From: Mangrovihabitans endophyticus
GTDB lineage: Bacteria > Actinomycetota > Actinomycetes > Mycobacteriales > Micromonosporaceae
Assembly (NCBI RefSeq): GCF_014646155.1
Contig: NZ_BMMX01000003.1
Location: 77,832 to 141,831 of the forward strand
Direction of reading: 5' to 3'
DNA length: 64,000 nucleotides
Under the pieces are notes generated by a model. It saw nothing but the letters and a program-made list of their open reading frames with translations. It did no database searches and had not been told where the DNA came from. Of this stretch, positions 9,654 through 19,070 are shown piece after piece (the first letter of the stretch is position 1; every line of letters starts with the position of its first letter). The position numbers were made by a program, and so were the translations under genes.

Positions 9654-11609
9654 TCAGTCCACCTGGACGGCCGCCTCCGCGAACTGGGCCGCATACAGCC
9701 TCGCGTACGCGCCCCCCGAGGCGATCAACTCGTCGTGGCTGCCCTGCTCGACGATCCTGCCGTCCTCCATCACCAGGATGGTGTCCGCGTCACGGATCGT
9801 CGACAGCCGGTGCGCGATGACGAAGCTCGTCCGCCCGGCGCGCAAGGTGGTCATCGCCCGTTGGATCAGCACCTCCGTGCGAGTGTCCACCGAGCTCGTC
9901 GCCTCGTCCAGGATCAGGATGCTCGGCTCCGCCAGGAATGCGCGGGCGATGGTGATGAGCTGTTTCTGGCCCGCCGAAACGTTGTCGCCCTCCTCGTCGA
10001 TCAACGTGTCGTACCCGTCCGGCAGGGTGCGTACGAAGGAGTCCACGTGCGCCGCCTCCGCCGCCGCCGTCACCGCGGCCATGTCGAAGGTGTCCGCGCC
10101 GTACGCGATGTTCTCCGCGATGGTGCCCCCGAAGAGCCATGTGTCCTGCAGCACCATGCCCATGTGCTCGCGCAGTTCCTCGCGCGGCATCGTGGTGATG
10201 TCGACGCCGTCCAGCGTGATCCGTCCGGAGTCCACGTCGTAGAACCGCATCAGCAGGTTGACCAGCGTGGTCTTGCCGGCACCGGTCGGTCCCACGATCG
10301 CCACCGTCTGGCCTGGCTCGGCCACCAGGGACAGGTCCTCGATGAGCGGCTTGTCCGGCAGGTAGCGGAATGACACGTCCTCGAACGCCACCCGGCCGCG
10401 CGCCGCCGGCCGGTCTTCGCTCGCCGGCTCGGGGGACTGTTCCGGCGCGTCCAGGAGCTGGAACACCCGTTCGGCCGACGCCACACCGGACTGCACCAGG
10501 TTGGCCATGCTTGCCACCTGGGTCAGCGGCTGGCTGAACTGGCGGCTGTACTGGATGAACGCCTGCACGTCGCCCAGCGAGAGCGTGCCGGAGGCCACCC
10601 GCACCCCGCCGACCACCGCGACCAGCACATAGTTCAGGTTGCCGATGAACATCATGGCGGGCTGGATCAGGCCGGAGATGAACTGGGCACGGTAGCTCGA
10701 CGTGTACAGCCGGTCGTTGTGCTCGGTGAACACCTGCGCGGCCTCGCGCTGCCGTCCGAAGATCTGCACCAGCGAGTGCCCAGTGAACATCTCCTCGATG
10801 TGCCCGTTGAGCTTGCCGGTGGAGCCCCACTGCGCCACGAACTGCGGTTGGGCGCGCTTGCCGATGCGCGTGGTGACCAGCAGGGACAGCGGCACGGTGA
10901 CCACCGCGATGAGCGCCAGCAGCGGCGAGATCCAGATCATCATGCCCAGGACGCCCACGAGGGTCAGCAGTGCGGTGATCATCTGGCTGAAGGTCTGCTG
11001 CAGGGTCTGCGCGATGTTGTCGGTGTCGTTGGTGGCCCGGCTGAGCACCTCGCCGCGCTGCTGCCGGTCGAAGTAGGACAGCGGCAGCCGGGACAGCTTG
11101 GCCTCCACGTCCTGGCGCAGCCGGTAGACCGTGGTCTGCACGACGCGGGCGGTGAGCCGCCCTTGCAGCACCCCGAAGGCCCATCCGCCGAGATAGACCG
11201 CGAGGGCCCAGAGCAGCAGATGCCACAGCCGGGTGAAGTCGACGCCCTGGCCAGGGACGATGTCCATGGCGGCCAGCATGTCGGCCCGGTTGTTGTCGCC
11301 TTGGGCGCGCAGTTGCGCCACCGCCTGGGCCTTGGTGACGCCGTCGGGCAGCATCTTGCCGACCACCCCGGAGAAGACGACGTCGGTGGCGTGGCCGAGC
11401 AGCCGCGGGCCGAGCACGGTGAGGGAGACGCCGGCGACGCCGAACAGCAGCACCACCCCGACCAGCAGGCGCTGCGGCTTCATCAGGCCGAGCAGGCGCA
11501 GCATGGAACCGCGGAAGTCCTGCAGTTTCTCGGCCGGCATGCCGGCCGCCATCATCCGGCCGGGCCCGCCCATCGGCGGGCCCTGCGGCCTGCGGACCGG
11601 AGCGGTCAT
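9654..11609 (-). CDS. ABC exporter half-transporter, canonical ATPase site
   Basis: A 651-residue membrane-ATPase fusion: an N-terminal Pro/Met-rich extension (~50 residues), six-helix exporter domain (~70-380) and nucleotide-binding domain. Walker A is [12 protein letters not shown], the signature VSAGQKQLI, and Walker [13 protein letters not shown] with the catalytic Glu present. Its ATG overlaps the stop of the other half-transporter gene (ATGA), so the two proteins very likely form a heterodimer. The TetR gene upstream in the same transcript suggests ligand-induced drug or metabolite efflux; the substrate is unknown. Confidence 0.92.
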   Translation of the reverse strand: MTAPVRRPQGPPMGGPGRMMAAGMPAEKLQDFRGSMLRLLGLMKPQRLLVGVVLLFGVAGVSLTVLGPRLLGHATDVVFSGVVGKMLPDGVTKAQAVAQLRAQGDNNRADMLAAMDIVPGQGVDFTRLWHLLLWALAVYLGGWAFGVLQGRLTARVVQTTVYRLRQDVEAKLSRLPLSYFDRQQRGEVLSRATNDTDNIAQTLQQTFSQMITALLTLVGVLGMMIWISPLLALIAVVTVPLSLLVTTRIGKRAQPQFVAQWGSTGKLNGHIEEMFTGHSLVQIFGRQREAAQVFTEHNDRLYTSSYRAQFISGLIQPAMMFIGNLNYVLVAVVGGVRVASGTLSLGDVQAFIQYSRQFSQPLTQVASMANLVQSGVASAERVFQLLDAPEQSPEPASEDRPAARGRVAFEDVSFRYLPDKPLIEDLSLVAEPGQTVAIVGPTGAGKTTLVNLLMRFYDVDSGRITLDGVDITTMPREELREHMGMVLQDTWLFGGTIAENIAYGADTFDMAAVTAAAEAAHVDSFVRTLPDGYDTLIDEEGDNVSAGQKQLITIARAFLAEPSILILDEATSSVDTRTEVLIQRAMTTLRAGRTSFVIAHRLSTIRDADTILVMEDGRIVEQGSHDELIASGGAYARLYAAQFAEAAVQVD

Positions 11610-13342
11610 AGCGCAGCCTCCTGCTCGGTGAGCTGGGAGAGAACGATCTCCCGGTACGTGTCGTTGGTGTCCATGAGCTCGGCATGCGTGCCGGTGCCAC
11701 ACACCCGGCCGTCGTCCAGCACGATGATCCGGTCCGCGTCCCGGATGGTGCTGACCCGTTGGGCCACGATCACCACGGTGGCGTCGGCGGTGTGCTGTGT
11801 CAGCGCGGCGCGCAGGGCGGCGTCGGTGGCGTAGTCCAAGGCGGAGAAGGAGTCGTCGAACAGGTAGACCTCCGGGGCGTGCACGAGCAGCCGGGCGATG
11901 GCCAGGCGCTGGCGTTGTCCGCCGGAGACGTTGGTGCCGCCTTGGGCGATCGGCGCGTCCAGGCCGCCGTCCATGCGTTCCACGAAGTCGCGGGCCTGCG
12001 CCACGTCGAGGGCCTGCCACAACTCGTCGTCGCTGGCGTCGGGGTTGCCGTAGCGCAGGTTCGACGCCACCGTGCCGGAGAACAGGTACGGCCGTTGCGG
12101 GACCACGCCGACGGTTCGCGACAGCAGGTCCGGGTCGAGCTCGCGGACGTCCACGCCGTCCACGAGCACCGTTCCGTCGGTGGCGTCGAACAGCCGGGGC
12201 ACGAGGTTGAGCAGCGTGGTCTTGCCGCTGCCGGTGCTGCCGATGATCGCGGTGACCTCGCCCGGCCGGGCGGTCAGTTCGATGTCGTGGAGCACCGGCG
12301 CGTCCGCACCCGGATAGCGGAATCCGACGCGGCGCAGGTCGAGCGTGCCGTGCTGGGTGACTTCCCGGATCGGCGACGCGGGGATGATCACCGATGACTC
12401 CGTCTCCAGCACCTCGGTGATCCGCTCCGCGGAGACCTCGGCCCGCGGGATCATGATGAACATGAAGGTGGCCATCATGATCGACATCAGGATCTGCATC
12501 AGGTAGCTGAGGAACGCCACCAACGCTCCGACCTGCATGCTTCCGGAGTCGATGCGGTGACCGCCGACCCACAGCACGGCCACGCTGGAGAGGTTGATCA
12601 CCAGCATCACGGTGGGGAACATCAGCGCCATCAGGCGGCCGGCGCGCAGCGCCACGTCGGCCAGCTCCTCGTTCGCCAGGCCGTAGCGGTCGCGTTCGCG
12701 TTCGTCGCGGACGAACGCGCGGATCACCCGGATGCCGGCGATCTGCTCGCGCATCACCTGGTTCACCCGGTCGATGCGCTCCTGCATGGACCTGAACAGC
12801 GGCCGCATCCGTGTCACCACCGCGCTGACCACGGCGACCAGCACCGGGACGATGATCAGCAGGAGGCCGGACAACGGCACGTCCTGCCGCAGGGCGAGGA
12901 TGATGCCACCGAAGCACATGATCGGGGCGGACACCATCATCGTGAACGTCAACAGGGTCAGAATCTGTACCTGCTGGACGTCGTTCGTGGTCCGGGTGAT
13001 CAGCGTCGGCGCGCCGAACTGGCCCACCTCACGGGCGGAGAACTTCTGCACGGTGGTGAAGATCGCGGCGCGGGTGTCCCGGCCCACGCCCATCGCCACG
13101 CGAGCGCTGTAGTAGACCGCGATGACCTGCGCGACGATCTGCAGCACCGTGATGCCGAGCATGCCGGCGCCGACGTCGATGATGTAACCGATGTCGCCGA
13201 CGACTACGCCGCGGTCGATGATGTCGGCGTTCAGGGTGGGCAGGTACAGCGTGGCGAGCGTTTGCAGGAACTGGAAGATCACGATGAGCGCGATCTCTTT
13301 CCGGTACGGGCGCAGGCGTGCCCGCAAGAGGCGGAACAGCAC
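11606..13342 (-). CDS. ABC exporter half-transporter, degenerate ATPase site
   Basis: A 578-residue partner of the downstream half-transporter: six-helix domain followed by Walker [13 protein letters not shown], signature [15 protein letters not shown] and Walker [13 protein letters not shown]. The residue after the Walker B Asp is Asp instead of the catalytic Glu, as in the non-hydrolysing site of heterodimeric exporters (TM287/288, BmrCD class). The likely start is GTG at 13342, which shares one base with the TetR stop codon; a longer frame upstream overlaps the tetR gene. All three genes read as one operon. Confidence 0.9.
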   Translation of the reverse strand: MLFRLLRARLRPYRKEIALIVIFQFLQTLATLYLPTLNADIIDRGVVVGDIGYIIDVGAGMLGITVLQIVAQVIAVYYSARVAMGVGRDTRAAIFTTVQKFSAREVGQFGAPTLITRTTNDVQQVQILTLLTFTMMVSAPIMCFGGIILALRQDVPLSGLLLIIVPVLVAVVSAVVTRMRPLFRSMQERIDRVNQVMREQIAGIRVIRAFVRDERERDRYGLANEELADVALRAGRLMALMFPTVMLVINLSSVAVLWVGGHRIDSGSMQVGALVAFLSYLMQILMSIMMATFMFIMIPRAEVSAERITEVLETESSVIIPASPIREVTQHGTLDLRRVGFRYPGADAPVLHDIELTARPGEVTAIIGSTGSGKTTLLNLVPRLFDATDGTVLVDGVDVRELDPDLLSRTVGVVPQRPYLFSGTVASNLRYGNPDASDDELWQALDVAQARDFVERMDGGLDAPIAQGGTNVSGGQRQRLAIARLLVHAPEVYLFDDSFSALDYATDAALRAALTQHTADATVVIVAQRVSTIRDADRIIVLDDGRVCGTGTHAELMDTNDTYREIVLSQLTEQEAAL

Positions 13343-14058
13343 TATTCGACTCCCCGTTCGTGGGCCGGTGGAGTGACCGCGGGGCGGCCTCCGCCGGGAA
13401 CAATAAGAAGGCCGTCCAGCAGAAGCGACACGATTTCGGCGGCGTCGAAGCGTGCCGGGTCGCCGTACGGCCCGTGGGTGTCCGCGCCGCAGAAGAGCAA
13501 CAGCAGGCGTGCGGTGTCGCCGGCTGAGCGGCGCAGCAGCGGCGCATCCGGCTCGATGAGCCGGGTGAGCGCCGCCAGTTGCCCGCGGCGCGCCTCGATG
13601 AGCTGCTGCCGCACCTCGGGCCACTGCGGGGTGATGTACCGCCGGGCGGCGTGCATCAGCGGTGCGCCGGCGAGGAACCGGGCGTGCACCAGGTCGGCGG
13701 CTTGACGCATCCGCTCGCGCAGGTCGGCGGACATGTCGACGGCGTCCAGGGCGGCCAGTGCGGGACGCGGGTCCAGCGCCGCCATCAGCGCCGCGGCGAT
13801 CAGCGAGTCCTTGTCCCTGAAGACCCCGAACAGGGTGCCCTCGGCGACGCCGGCCGCCGCGGCGATCTGCCGGGTGCTGACGTCGGGGCCGTGGTCCCGC
13901 AGCAGCGGCACGGTGGCCGCGACGATCGCGGCGCGCCGTTCCTCGGGTGCCAGCGCGGGAACCCGCCGACGGCCCTGCGGCTGGCGGCCCCGATCTTGAC
14001 TGCTCGGTGAGCGCGGTGACGTCACAGCGGAGAGTCTACTGAGCGAGCGCTCACTCAT
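13342..14058 (-). CDS. TetR-family transcriptional regulator
   Basis: A protein of up to 238 residues with a TetR-type helix-turn-helix at ~40-85 (RRAAIVAATVPLLRDHG, then TRQIAAAAGVAEGTLFGVF) and a divergent ligand-binding C-terminus. The ATG at 14058 is used, but an 18-bp near-perfect palindrome covers bases 2-19 of this reading frame, so the true start may be the GTG at 14025 (VTSPRSP). Neither start has a clear ribosome-binding site, which would fit a leaderless transcript. It most likely represses itself and the two exporter genes directly downstream. Confidence 0.88.
   Translation of the reverse strand: MSERSLSRLSAVTSPRSPSSQDRGRQPQGRRRVPALAPEERRAAIVAATVPLLRDHGPDVSTRQIAAAAGVAEGTLFGVFRDKDSLIAAALMAALDPRPALAALDAVDMSADLRERMRQAADLVHARFLAGAPLMHAARRYITPQWPEVRQQLIEARRGQLAALTRLIEPDAPLLRRSAGDTARLLLLFCGADTHGPYGDPARFDAAEIVSLLLDGLLIVPGGGRPAVTPPAHERGVE
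14040..14057. promoter_or_regulatory. Palindromic TetR operator overlapping the tetR start
   Basis: TGAGCGAGCGCTCACTCA is an 18-bp palindrome with one mismatched pair, of the type bound by TetR dimers. It begins one base inside the ATG at 14058. Autorepression of the tetR-exporter operon is the natural reading. Confidence 0.7.
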
Positions 14059-14138
14059 CCACTGACATTTGTCACGACCGGCGGCCGGATTGTCGGCGGC
14101 ACTCTCAACTGCGGCCCCGGGCTGCCGATGGACGAGCC

Positions 14139-16358
14139 GTGCAGGCGACCGAGAAGCAGGACACCCGGTACTGGTCCCGCCAGGTGCGGACCGGTTCGAT
14201 CATCGCCGCGTTCCTCACGGCGGTGGGCGCGTTCCGGGTGGCCGTCGACTGGGACCCGGCCCTACGCTGGATGGCCCCGCCGATCCTGGTCGCCGCGCTG
14301 CTGCAGGGGGCGGCGGCGTTCCTGCCCTGGCCTCGCTATCTGCGCGTGCAGCGTGTGCGGCGATGGCTGGTGCTGTGGTGGGTCGGGCAGATCCCGTTGC
14401 TGTTCTTGTTCGCCTGGTACGACGAGAACGGCTTGATGCTGTACCTGCCCACGGTGACGCTGCTGCTGGTGACCGCGGCCGCGCTGTATCCGCCGTCGGT
14501 GGTGATCGGGCTGGGCGTCTCCTGCCTGACCGGCTACCTGTTGCTGCTGCCCGACGAGCTGTCCAACAACGTCTTCTCCCTGCTGGCCCTGATGGGCATC
14601 ATGGTGAGCCTGGTCGGGATGAGTGCCGGCAGCGCCCAGCGCCGTGGCTGGCTGGACGCGCACCGCCGGTCCGCCGAGCGGCGCACCGAACTGCTGCTCG
14701 AAGCGTCCTCCGACGCGGTCTTCGCGATCGGCCCCACGTTCGATATCCGGTACGTGAGCCCGTCGGCGCACACCCTGCTCGGCATGGACCTGCGCGGGGT
14801 GGCATCGACCGATCTCGGTGCGCGGCTGCATCCGGATGACCTGCCGGCGGTACGCGCCTGGATGCAGACCCTGCGGCAGGCGCCGGACGGGCACACCGCC
14901 CGAGCCGAGGCCCGGATGCGCCGCGCCGACGGATCCTGGGTCTATCTGGACGTCATCGGCACCAGCCGGATGAACGACCCGGACCTGCGGGCGATCGTGG
15001 TCAGCCTGCGCGACATCGGCACCCGCCGGGCGCTGGAGGAGGAACTGAGCCGGCAGGCGTTCACCGATTCGCTGACCGGACTGCCGAACCGGGCACTGTT
15101 CCGCGACCGCCTGGAACAGGCCGTGGCGCGCAGCGCCGGCCGCCCGGTCACCGTGCTGCTCATCGACCTCGACGACTTCAAACTGGTCAACGACGACCTC
15201 GGGCACAGCGCCGGGGACGACCTGCTGGCCGACCTCGCCGCGCGGCTGAGCCGGCAGATGCGTCCCGGCGACACGCTGGCCCGTCTCGGCGGAGACGAGT
15301 TCGCGGTGCTCGTGGAGGATCTCGACCCCTCGGCGGCCGCCGTGCTGGCCGAGCGTCTGGTGGCCGAGGGCAAGCGCCCGATGCGGCTGGGTAGCCGGGA
15401 CATCACCAGCACGCTGAGCATCGGCGTGGCCACCAGCGCCGGTGCGCAAGACGTGCCGGCCGAGCAGTTGCTGCGCAACGCCGACCTGGCCATGTACGCG
15501 GCCAAACGGGACGGCCGGGACACCTATGCGATCTTCGACCCGTCGATGTATCGCTCGGTGCTGGAGGAGGCCCAGCAGCGCACCGAGATGGAACGTGCGC
15601 TGGAGGAGCAGCAGTTCCGGGTGCTGTACCAGCCGGTGGTCGACATGGCGTCGCAGCGGGTGGTCGGTGCCGAGGCGCTGGTCCGGTGGCAGCATCCGGT
15701 GCGAGGGCTGCTCGGACCGTACGAGTTCATCGCCGGTGCGGAGGCGAGCGGCCTGATCGTGCCGCTGGGTCGGTGGGTGCTGCGCGAGGCCTGCGCGCAG
15801 CTTGCCCAATGGCAGCGGGAGAACGCCGGGGCGGCGGATCTGAAGATGAACGTCAACCTGTCGGCCCGGCAGTTCCAGTACGCCGGGTTGGTGGAGGACG
15901 TGACCGCCGCGATCGCCGACGCCGGGATCGCGTCCGCCGCGCTCACCCTGGAGATCACCGAGTCGATGCTGATGCAGGACATCGACAACGCCATCGAGAC
16001 GCTGCACGCGCTGCGCCGGCTCGGCGTCCACCTGGCCATCGACGACTTCGGTACCGGCTACTCCTCGCTGAGCTATCTGAAGCAACTGCCGGTCGATGTC
16101 ATCAAGATCGACAAGTCGTTCGTGGATCAGGTGGAGACCGACAGCGGCGACGTGGCCCTGGTGGACGCCGTGGTGGGACTGGGGCAGGCGCTGAACATGC
16201 GTACCGTCGCCGAGGGCGTGGAAACCGACGGTCAATGGATGACGCTGCGGCGGATCGGCTGTGATCAGGCGCAGGGGTACCTCTTCGGCAGGCCGGGGGA
16301 GGCGTCCCAGGTGAGCCGGATGCTCCAGGCGGCGACCGACACGGTCGTGCCGTCGTGA
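14139..16358 (+). CDS. Membrane PAS-GGDEF-EAL cyclic-di-GMP protein
   Basis: A 739-residue protein: about five to six N-terminal membrane helices (20-165), a PAS domain (~175-290), GGDEF (~300-460) and EAL (~475-730). The cyclase motif RLGGDEFAVL is intact and an RxxD inhibitory site (RPGD) lies five residues before it. The phosphodiesterase residues also look complete: GAEALVRWQHP, NVNLSARQF, EITESML, IDDFGTGYSS, VIKIDKSF and VAEGVET. Both activities are therefore possible, presumably switched by the PAS or membrane part. The start is a GTG at 14139. It is divergent from tetR and stands alone. Confidence 0.93.
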   Translation: MQATEKQDTRYWSRQVRTGSIIAAFLTAVGAFRVAVDWDPALRWMAPPILVAALLQGAAAFLPWPRYLRVQRVRRWLVLWWVGQIPLLFLFAWYDENGLMLYLPTVTLLLVTAAALYPPSVVIGLGVSCLTGYLLLLPDELSNNVFSLLALMGIMVSLVGMSAGSAQRRGWLDAHRRSAERRTELLLEASSDAVFAIGPTFDIRYVSPSAHTLLGMDLRGVASTDLGARLHPDDLPAVRAWMQTLRQAPDGHTARAEARMRRADGSWVYLDVIGTSRMNDPDLRAIVVSLRDIGTRRALEEELSRQAFTDSLTGLPNRALFRDRLEQAVARSAGRPVTVLLIDLDDFKLVNDDLGHSAGDDLLADLAARLSRQMRPGDTLARLGGDEFAVLVEDLDPSAAAVLAERLVAEGKRPMRLGSRDITSTLSIGVATSAGAQDVPAEQLLRNADLAMYAAKRDGRDTYAIFDPSMYRSVLEEAQQRTEMERALEEQQFRVLYQPVVDMASQRVVGAEALVRWQHPVRGLLGPYEFIAGAEASGLIVPLGRWVLREACAQLAQWQRENAGAADLKMNVNLSARQFQYAGLVEDVTAAIADAGIASAALTLEITESMLMQDIDNAIETLHALRRLGVHLAIDDFGTGYSSLSYLKQLPVDVIKIDKSFVDQVETDSGDVALVDAVVGLGQALNMRTVAEGVETDGQWMTLRRIGCDQAQGYLFGRPGEASQVSRMLQAATDTVVPS

Positions 16359-16368
16359 CGGGTGCGGC

Positions 16369-17082
16369 TCAGGCCACCGTCTCCATCGCCGGGTCGGCCA
16401 GCGGCTGCGGCCGGTCGCGGGAGATCCGCAGCCACACCACGAAACCCCAGATCACGAACGCGGCATAGACGGCGTAGAGGATCGCGGACGGGTAGTACCG
16501 GAAGTGCAGCAGCTCGGGCACGCCCACCAGATCGACGGCGATCCAGCACAGCCAGAATTCGACCCAGCCGCGGGCCATCGCGTACGTGGCGAGCATCGAC
16601 CCCACGAAGATCCAGGAGTCGGCGAGGTAATACCACCACGGCACCGGGAAGCCCGCCCCGATGGCCCGGAACGCGAGGAAGCAGAGCCCCACCGCGACCA
16701 ACCCGGCCACCGCCAGGACCGCACGCTGGCGGGCCGTGGCCCAGTGCGGAGTGACCGCGGGTTGCTCGCCGCCGTGCCGGTTGCGCTGCCAGCGCCACCA
16801 TCCGTACGCGCTGGCGGCCAGGAAGAAGACCTGGCGGGAGGCTTGCCCGTAGAGCGGGGTGCCCTGGTCGTTGCCGAGCGCCTCGCCGAGGAAGACGGTG
16901 CACAGCAGCACGTTGCCGACGATGCCCACCGGCCAGGCCCACACGCTGCGGCGCAGCCCGAACAGCGCGGATCCGAGCCCGAAAGCGTTTCCGACGATCT
17001 CCCGGTAATAGATCGCCTGATCCGCGGTGACCTGCCACTTGGCGTCGTAGAAGGCGCTCAGCAGGTGATCGATCCAGTCCAT
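16369..17082 (-). CDS. pnuC: Nicotinamide riboside transporter PnuC
   Basis: A 237-residue membrane protein of the PnuC family with about seven helices. Family-type features are the aromatic/Asn segment WPVGIVGNVLLC in an early helix, the loop FFLAASAYGWWRW, and the late motif YYLADSWIFVGSMLATY plus WIAVDLVGVPELL. PnuC moves nicotinamide riboside by facilitated diffusion, with trapping by an NR kinase that is not in this window. It is convergent with the GGDEF-EAL gene (10 bp apart). No NAD riboswitch was seen upstream. Confidence 0.9.
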   Translation of the reverse strand: MDWIDHLLSAFYDAKWQVTADQAIYYREIVGNAFGLGSALFGLRRSVWAWPVGIVGNVLLCTVFLGEALGNDQGTPLYGQASRQVFFLAASAYGWWRWQRNRHGGEQPAVTPHWATARQRAVLAVAGLVAVGLCFLAFRAIGAGFPVPWWYYLADSWIFVGSMLATYAMARGWVEFWLCWIAVDLVGVPELLHFRYYPSAILYAVYAAFVIWGFVVWLRISRDRPQPLADPAMETVA

Positions 17083-17163
17083 GGTGACCGGAATCGTAGC
17101 GGGACGGCGGGTATTCCCGCGGGGTGCGCGCGGAGCGGCGAAGATCGGGGCAGACTCGGGGGC

Positions 17164-17388
17164 ATGGCGCAGACGATGACCGGCTACGACCCAGATCCGG
17201 AGACGTACCCGCCGATCGACCCGAGCGAGCCGGTGCCGGACGACCCGGGCGAGTTGTCCCCGGACGCTCCGGACACGCTGCCGCCTCCGCCGGTGGAACC
17301 CGTGCCGGGCCCCGGCCCCGAGGGACCGGACGATCCGGATGATCCGGATGATCCGGACGGGCCGGGCGGGGTGCCGGAGCCCGCCTGA
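17164..17388 (+). CDS. Small acidic Pro/Asp-rich protein, unknown function
   Basis: A 74-residue frame starting MAQTMTGYDPDPETYPP, preceded by a purine-rich GGGGG tract. It is extremely rich in Pro, Asp and Glu, with no Lys or Arg, and ends in a DDP repeat coded by a short 9-bp tandem repeat. It probably encodes a disordered acidic peptide if it is real. It lies between divergent pnuC and convergent yggT. Confidence 0.5.
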   Translation: MAQTMTGYDPDPETYPPIDPSEPVPDDPGELSPDAPDTLPPPPVEPVPGPGPEGPDDPDDPDDPDGPGGVPEPA

Positions 17389-17416
17389 CGGCGGTCGGTG
17401 CTCAGCCCGCCGGTGC

Positions 17417-17695
17417 TCAGCCGATCAGCGATCGGATCAGCACGATCCCGAAGAACACCACGATGAAGGCGAGGTCGATGGCGACCCCGCCGAACCGCAG
17501 CGGCGGCACGACCCGGCGTACCGGCGCGAGTACCGGCTCGGTCACCGCGTGCACACCCCGGGTGATCCGGGACCGCGCCGATCCCGGCATGCTCGGGCCG
17601 GCCAGCGCGACGCTCCAGTCGAGCACGGCACGGGCGATCAAGAGCACTTGGAACACCAGCAACGCCAAGCTCACGAGGCCGAGCAGGGCGGACAT
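17417..17695 (-). CDS. YggT-family small membrane protein
   Basis: A 92-residue protein with two hydrophobic helices around a basic loop (TEPVLAPVRRVVPPL), the YggT/YlmG pattern. An unusually perfect ribosome-binding site (GGAGGTGATCG) precedes the ATG. Family members are linked to osmotic tolerance or cell division in some bacteria. Here the gene is outside the division cluster, so its role stays open. Confidence 0.85.
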   Translation of the reverse strand: MSALLGLVSLALLVFQVLLIARAVLDWSVALAGPSMPGSARSRITRGVHAVTEPVLAPVRRVVPPLRFGGVAIDLAFIVVFFGIVLIRSLIG

Positions 17696-17833
17696 CGATC
17701 ACCTCCGGGGAGCGTCTCTTCTGACACCCACTGTGACCTGCTTTGTTGTGAATTAGCTGAGTGGCCGGGTTTCCCGCCGCCTGCCGGGGGTTACACCAAT
17801 GGCGAAGACCATCGGTCCCGACGAGAGGAAGCC

Positions 17834-18484
17834 ATGCGATACGTGCGCCTGACCGCCCTCGCCCTTCTGGCCGCTGGCCTGGTCCTCAGCCAGCAGGCCT
17901 GCGACACGGCGGACGAGCCGTCCGCCGGCGCATCGGGGCCGCCCTCATCCGCACCGGCGACCTCCGCATCGCCGTCGTCTGCCTCGTCCCCGTCACCCTC
18001 CGCGTCGCCCAGCGCGGGCGGATCCGATGAGGACGACATCCTGGGCGGCGATCGCAAGGTGACGATCGTCCCGGTGCAGTCGCAGGAATCCGTCCTGGCG
18101 GTGAACGACGACGGCCGGCTCAACCCCACCGACGGCCCGAGCGACAGCACGCTGTTCGTGTTGGAACCGGCCGGTGACAAATACATGATCGAGACGTACG
18201 CGGCGGGCGACGACAGCCGAACCCGGTGCATGGGCGTGCACAAGAACGGGAGCGCGCCGCTGACCGTCGAGGCCGCACCGTGCGACAGGGGCCGGGACGG
18301 TCAACTGTTCTCCATCGTCGAGCGCGAGGAGGACACCGATGCCGGCGATCCCACTTACGCGATCTTCAACCAGGGCGCCTTCCTGCAGATCGTGCCCGGT
18401 CGCGGGCTGATCGCCGAGGAACTCGGCGACTCCCGGCTGCGCACCACGTACACCTTCGCCGACAACGGCCCGGCGAGCGACTGA
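17834..18484 (+). CDS. Secreted Ser/Pro-rich protein, possible lipoprotein
   Basis: A 216-residue protein with a signal peptide (MRYVRLTALALLAAGLVLS) ending at QQAC, a weak lipobox. A Ser/Ala/Pro-rich linker (about 35-75) leads to a ~140-residue domain (GDRKVTIVPVQSQ onward, with CMGVHKNG and PCDRGRDGQLFSI) that looks like a small beta-rich, possibly beta-trefoil-like fold. The RBS GAGAGGAAG supports the ATG. Convergent with the DUF1684 gene, with 6 bp between stops. I do not recognise a named family. Confidence 0.8.
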   Translation: MRYVRLTALALLAAGLVLSQQACDTADEPSAGASGPPSSAPATSASPSSASSPSPSASPSAGGSDEDDILGGDRKVTIVPVQSQESVLAVNDDGRLNPTDGPSDSTLFVLEPAGDKYMIETYAAGDDSRTRCMGVHKNGSAPLTVEAAPCDRGRDGQLFSIVEREEDTDAGDPTYAIFNQGAFLQIVPGRGLIAEELGDSRLRTTYTFADNGPASD

Positions 18485-18490
18485 CCGCCC

Positions 18491-19066
18491 CTATCGGTAG
18501 GCCAGTTCCCCGGCCTCAATCGCCGCCTCGACCCGGTTCTCCGGCGGGGCGAGCGGGCACAGCCACTGATCGTCGTAGGCGCACGACGGGTTGTAGAGGT
18601 AGTTGAAGTCCAGCCGCACCCGGTCGCCGCCGAGCAATTGCACGCCCCGCCCGTGGGTGCCCTTGACCGTGTCGGTCAGATAGCGGCCACCCCCGTACGA
18701 CCGGGTGCCGCACGAACCGTCGCGGACCGGCAGGAACAGCCCGCCGCCGTACGCGGCGATCCACCACAGCGAGAGCTCGCCCCACGGGGTGTCCAGCACG
18801 CCGACGCGGTCATAGCGCACCGCGCCGTCCGGTCCGCCGGTGTCGATCTCCAGCTCGCCGGGATCGGCGCGCACCGCCACCTCGGCAACCGCGTCCGGGT
18901 TCGGCGGGAAGTAGCGCAGCCCGGTGAACGCGGTCCCGTGCACCGGCGACTGGGGATGCCGGGCGAACAATTCGTCCCGGCGGCGCCGGAATCCGGCGAG
19001 GTCGGAGGGTTCCAGATAGATCCGGGCCACCGCGGCCCGGAAGTCGGTCAGGTCGAGCAGATCCAC
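18491..19066 (-). CDS. DUF1684 family protein
   Basis: A 191-residue cytoplasmic protein with the DUF1684 signature near the end: FNYLYNPSCAYDDQWLCPL and PPENRVEAAIEAGE. The biochemical role of the family is not established. The GTG at 19066 begins VDLLDLTDFRAAVARIY and lies just after the modC stop (7 bp), so it may be read through from the molybdate operon. An upstream in-frame ATG at 19111 would overlap modC. Confidence 0.82.
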   Translation of the reverse strand: MDLLDLTDFRAAVARIYLEPSDLAGFRRRRDELFARHPQSPVHGTAFTGLRYFPPNPDAVAEVAVRADPGELEIDTGGPDGAVRYDRVGVLDTPWGELSLWWIAAYGGGLFLPVRDGSCGTRSYGGGRYLTDTVKGTHGRGVQLLGGDRVRLDFNYLYNPSCAYDDQWLCPLAPPENRVEAAIEAGELAYR

Positions 19067-19070
19067 ATGA

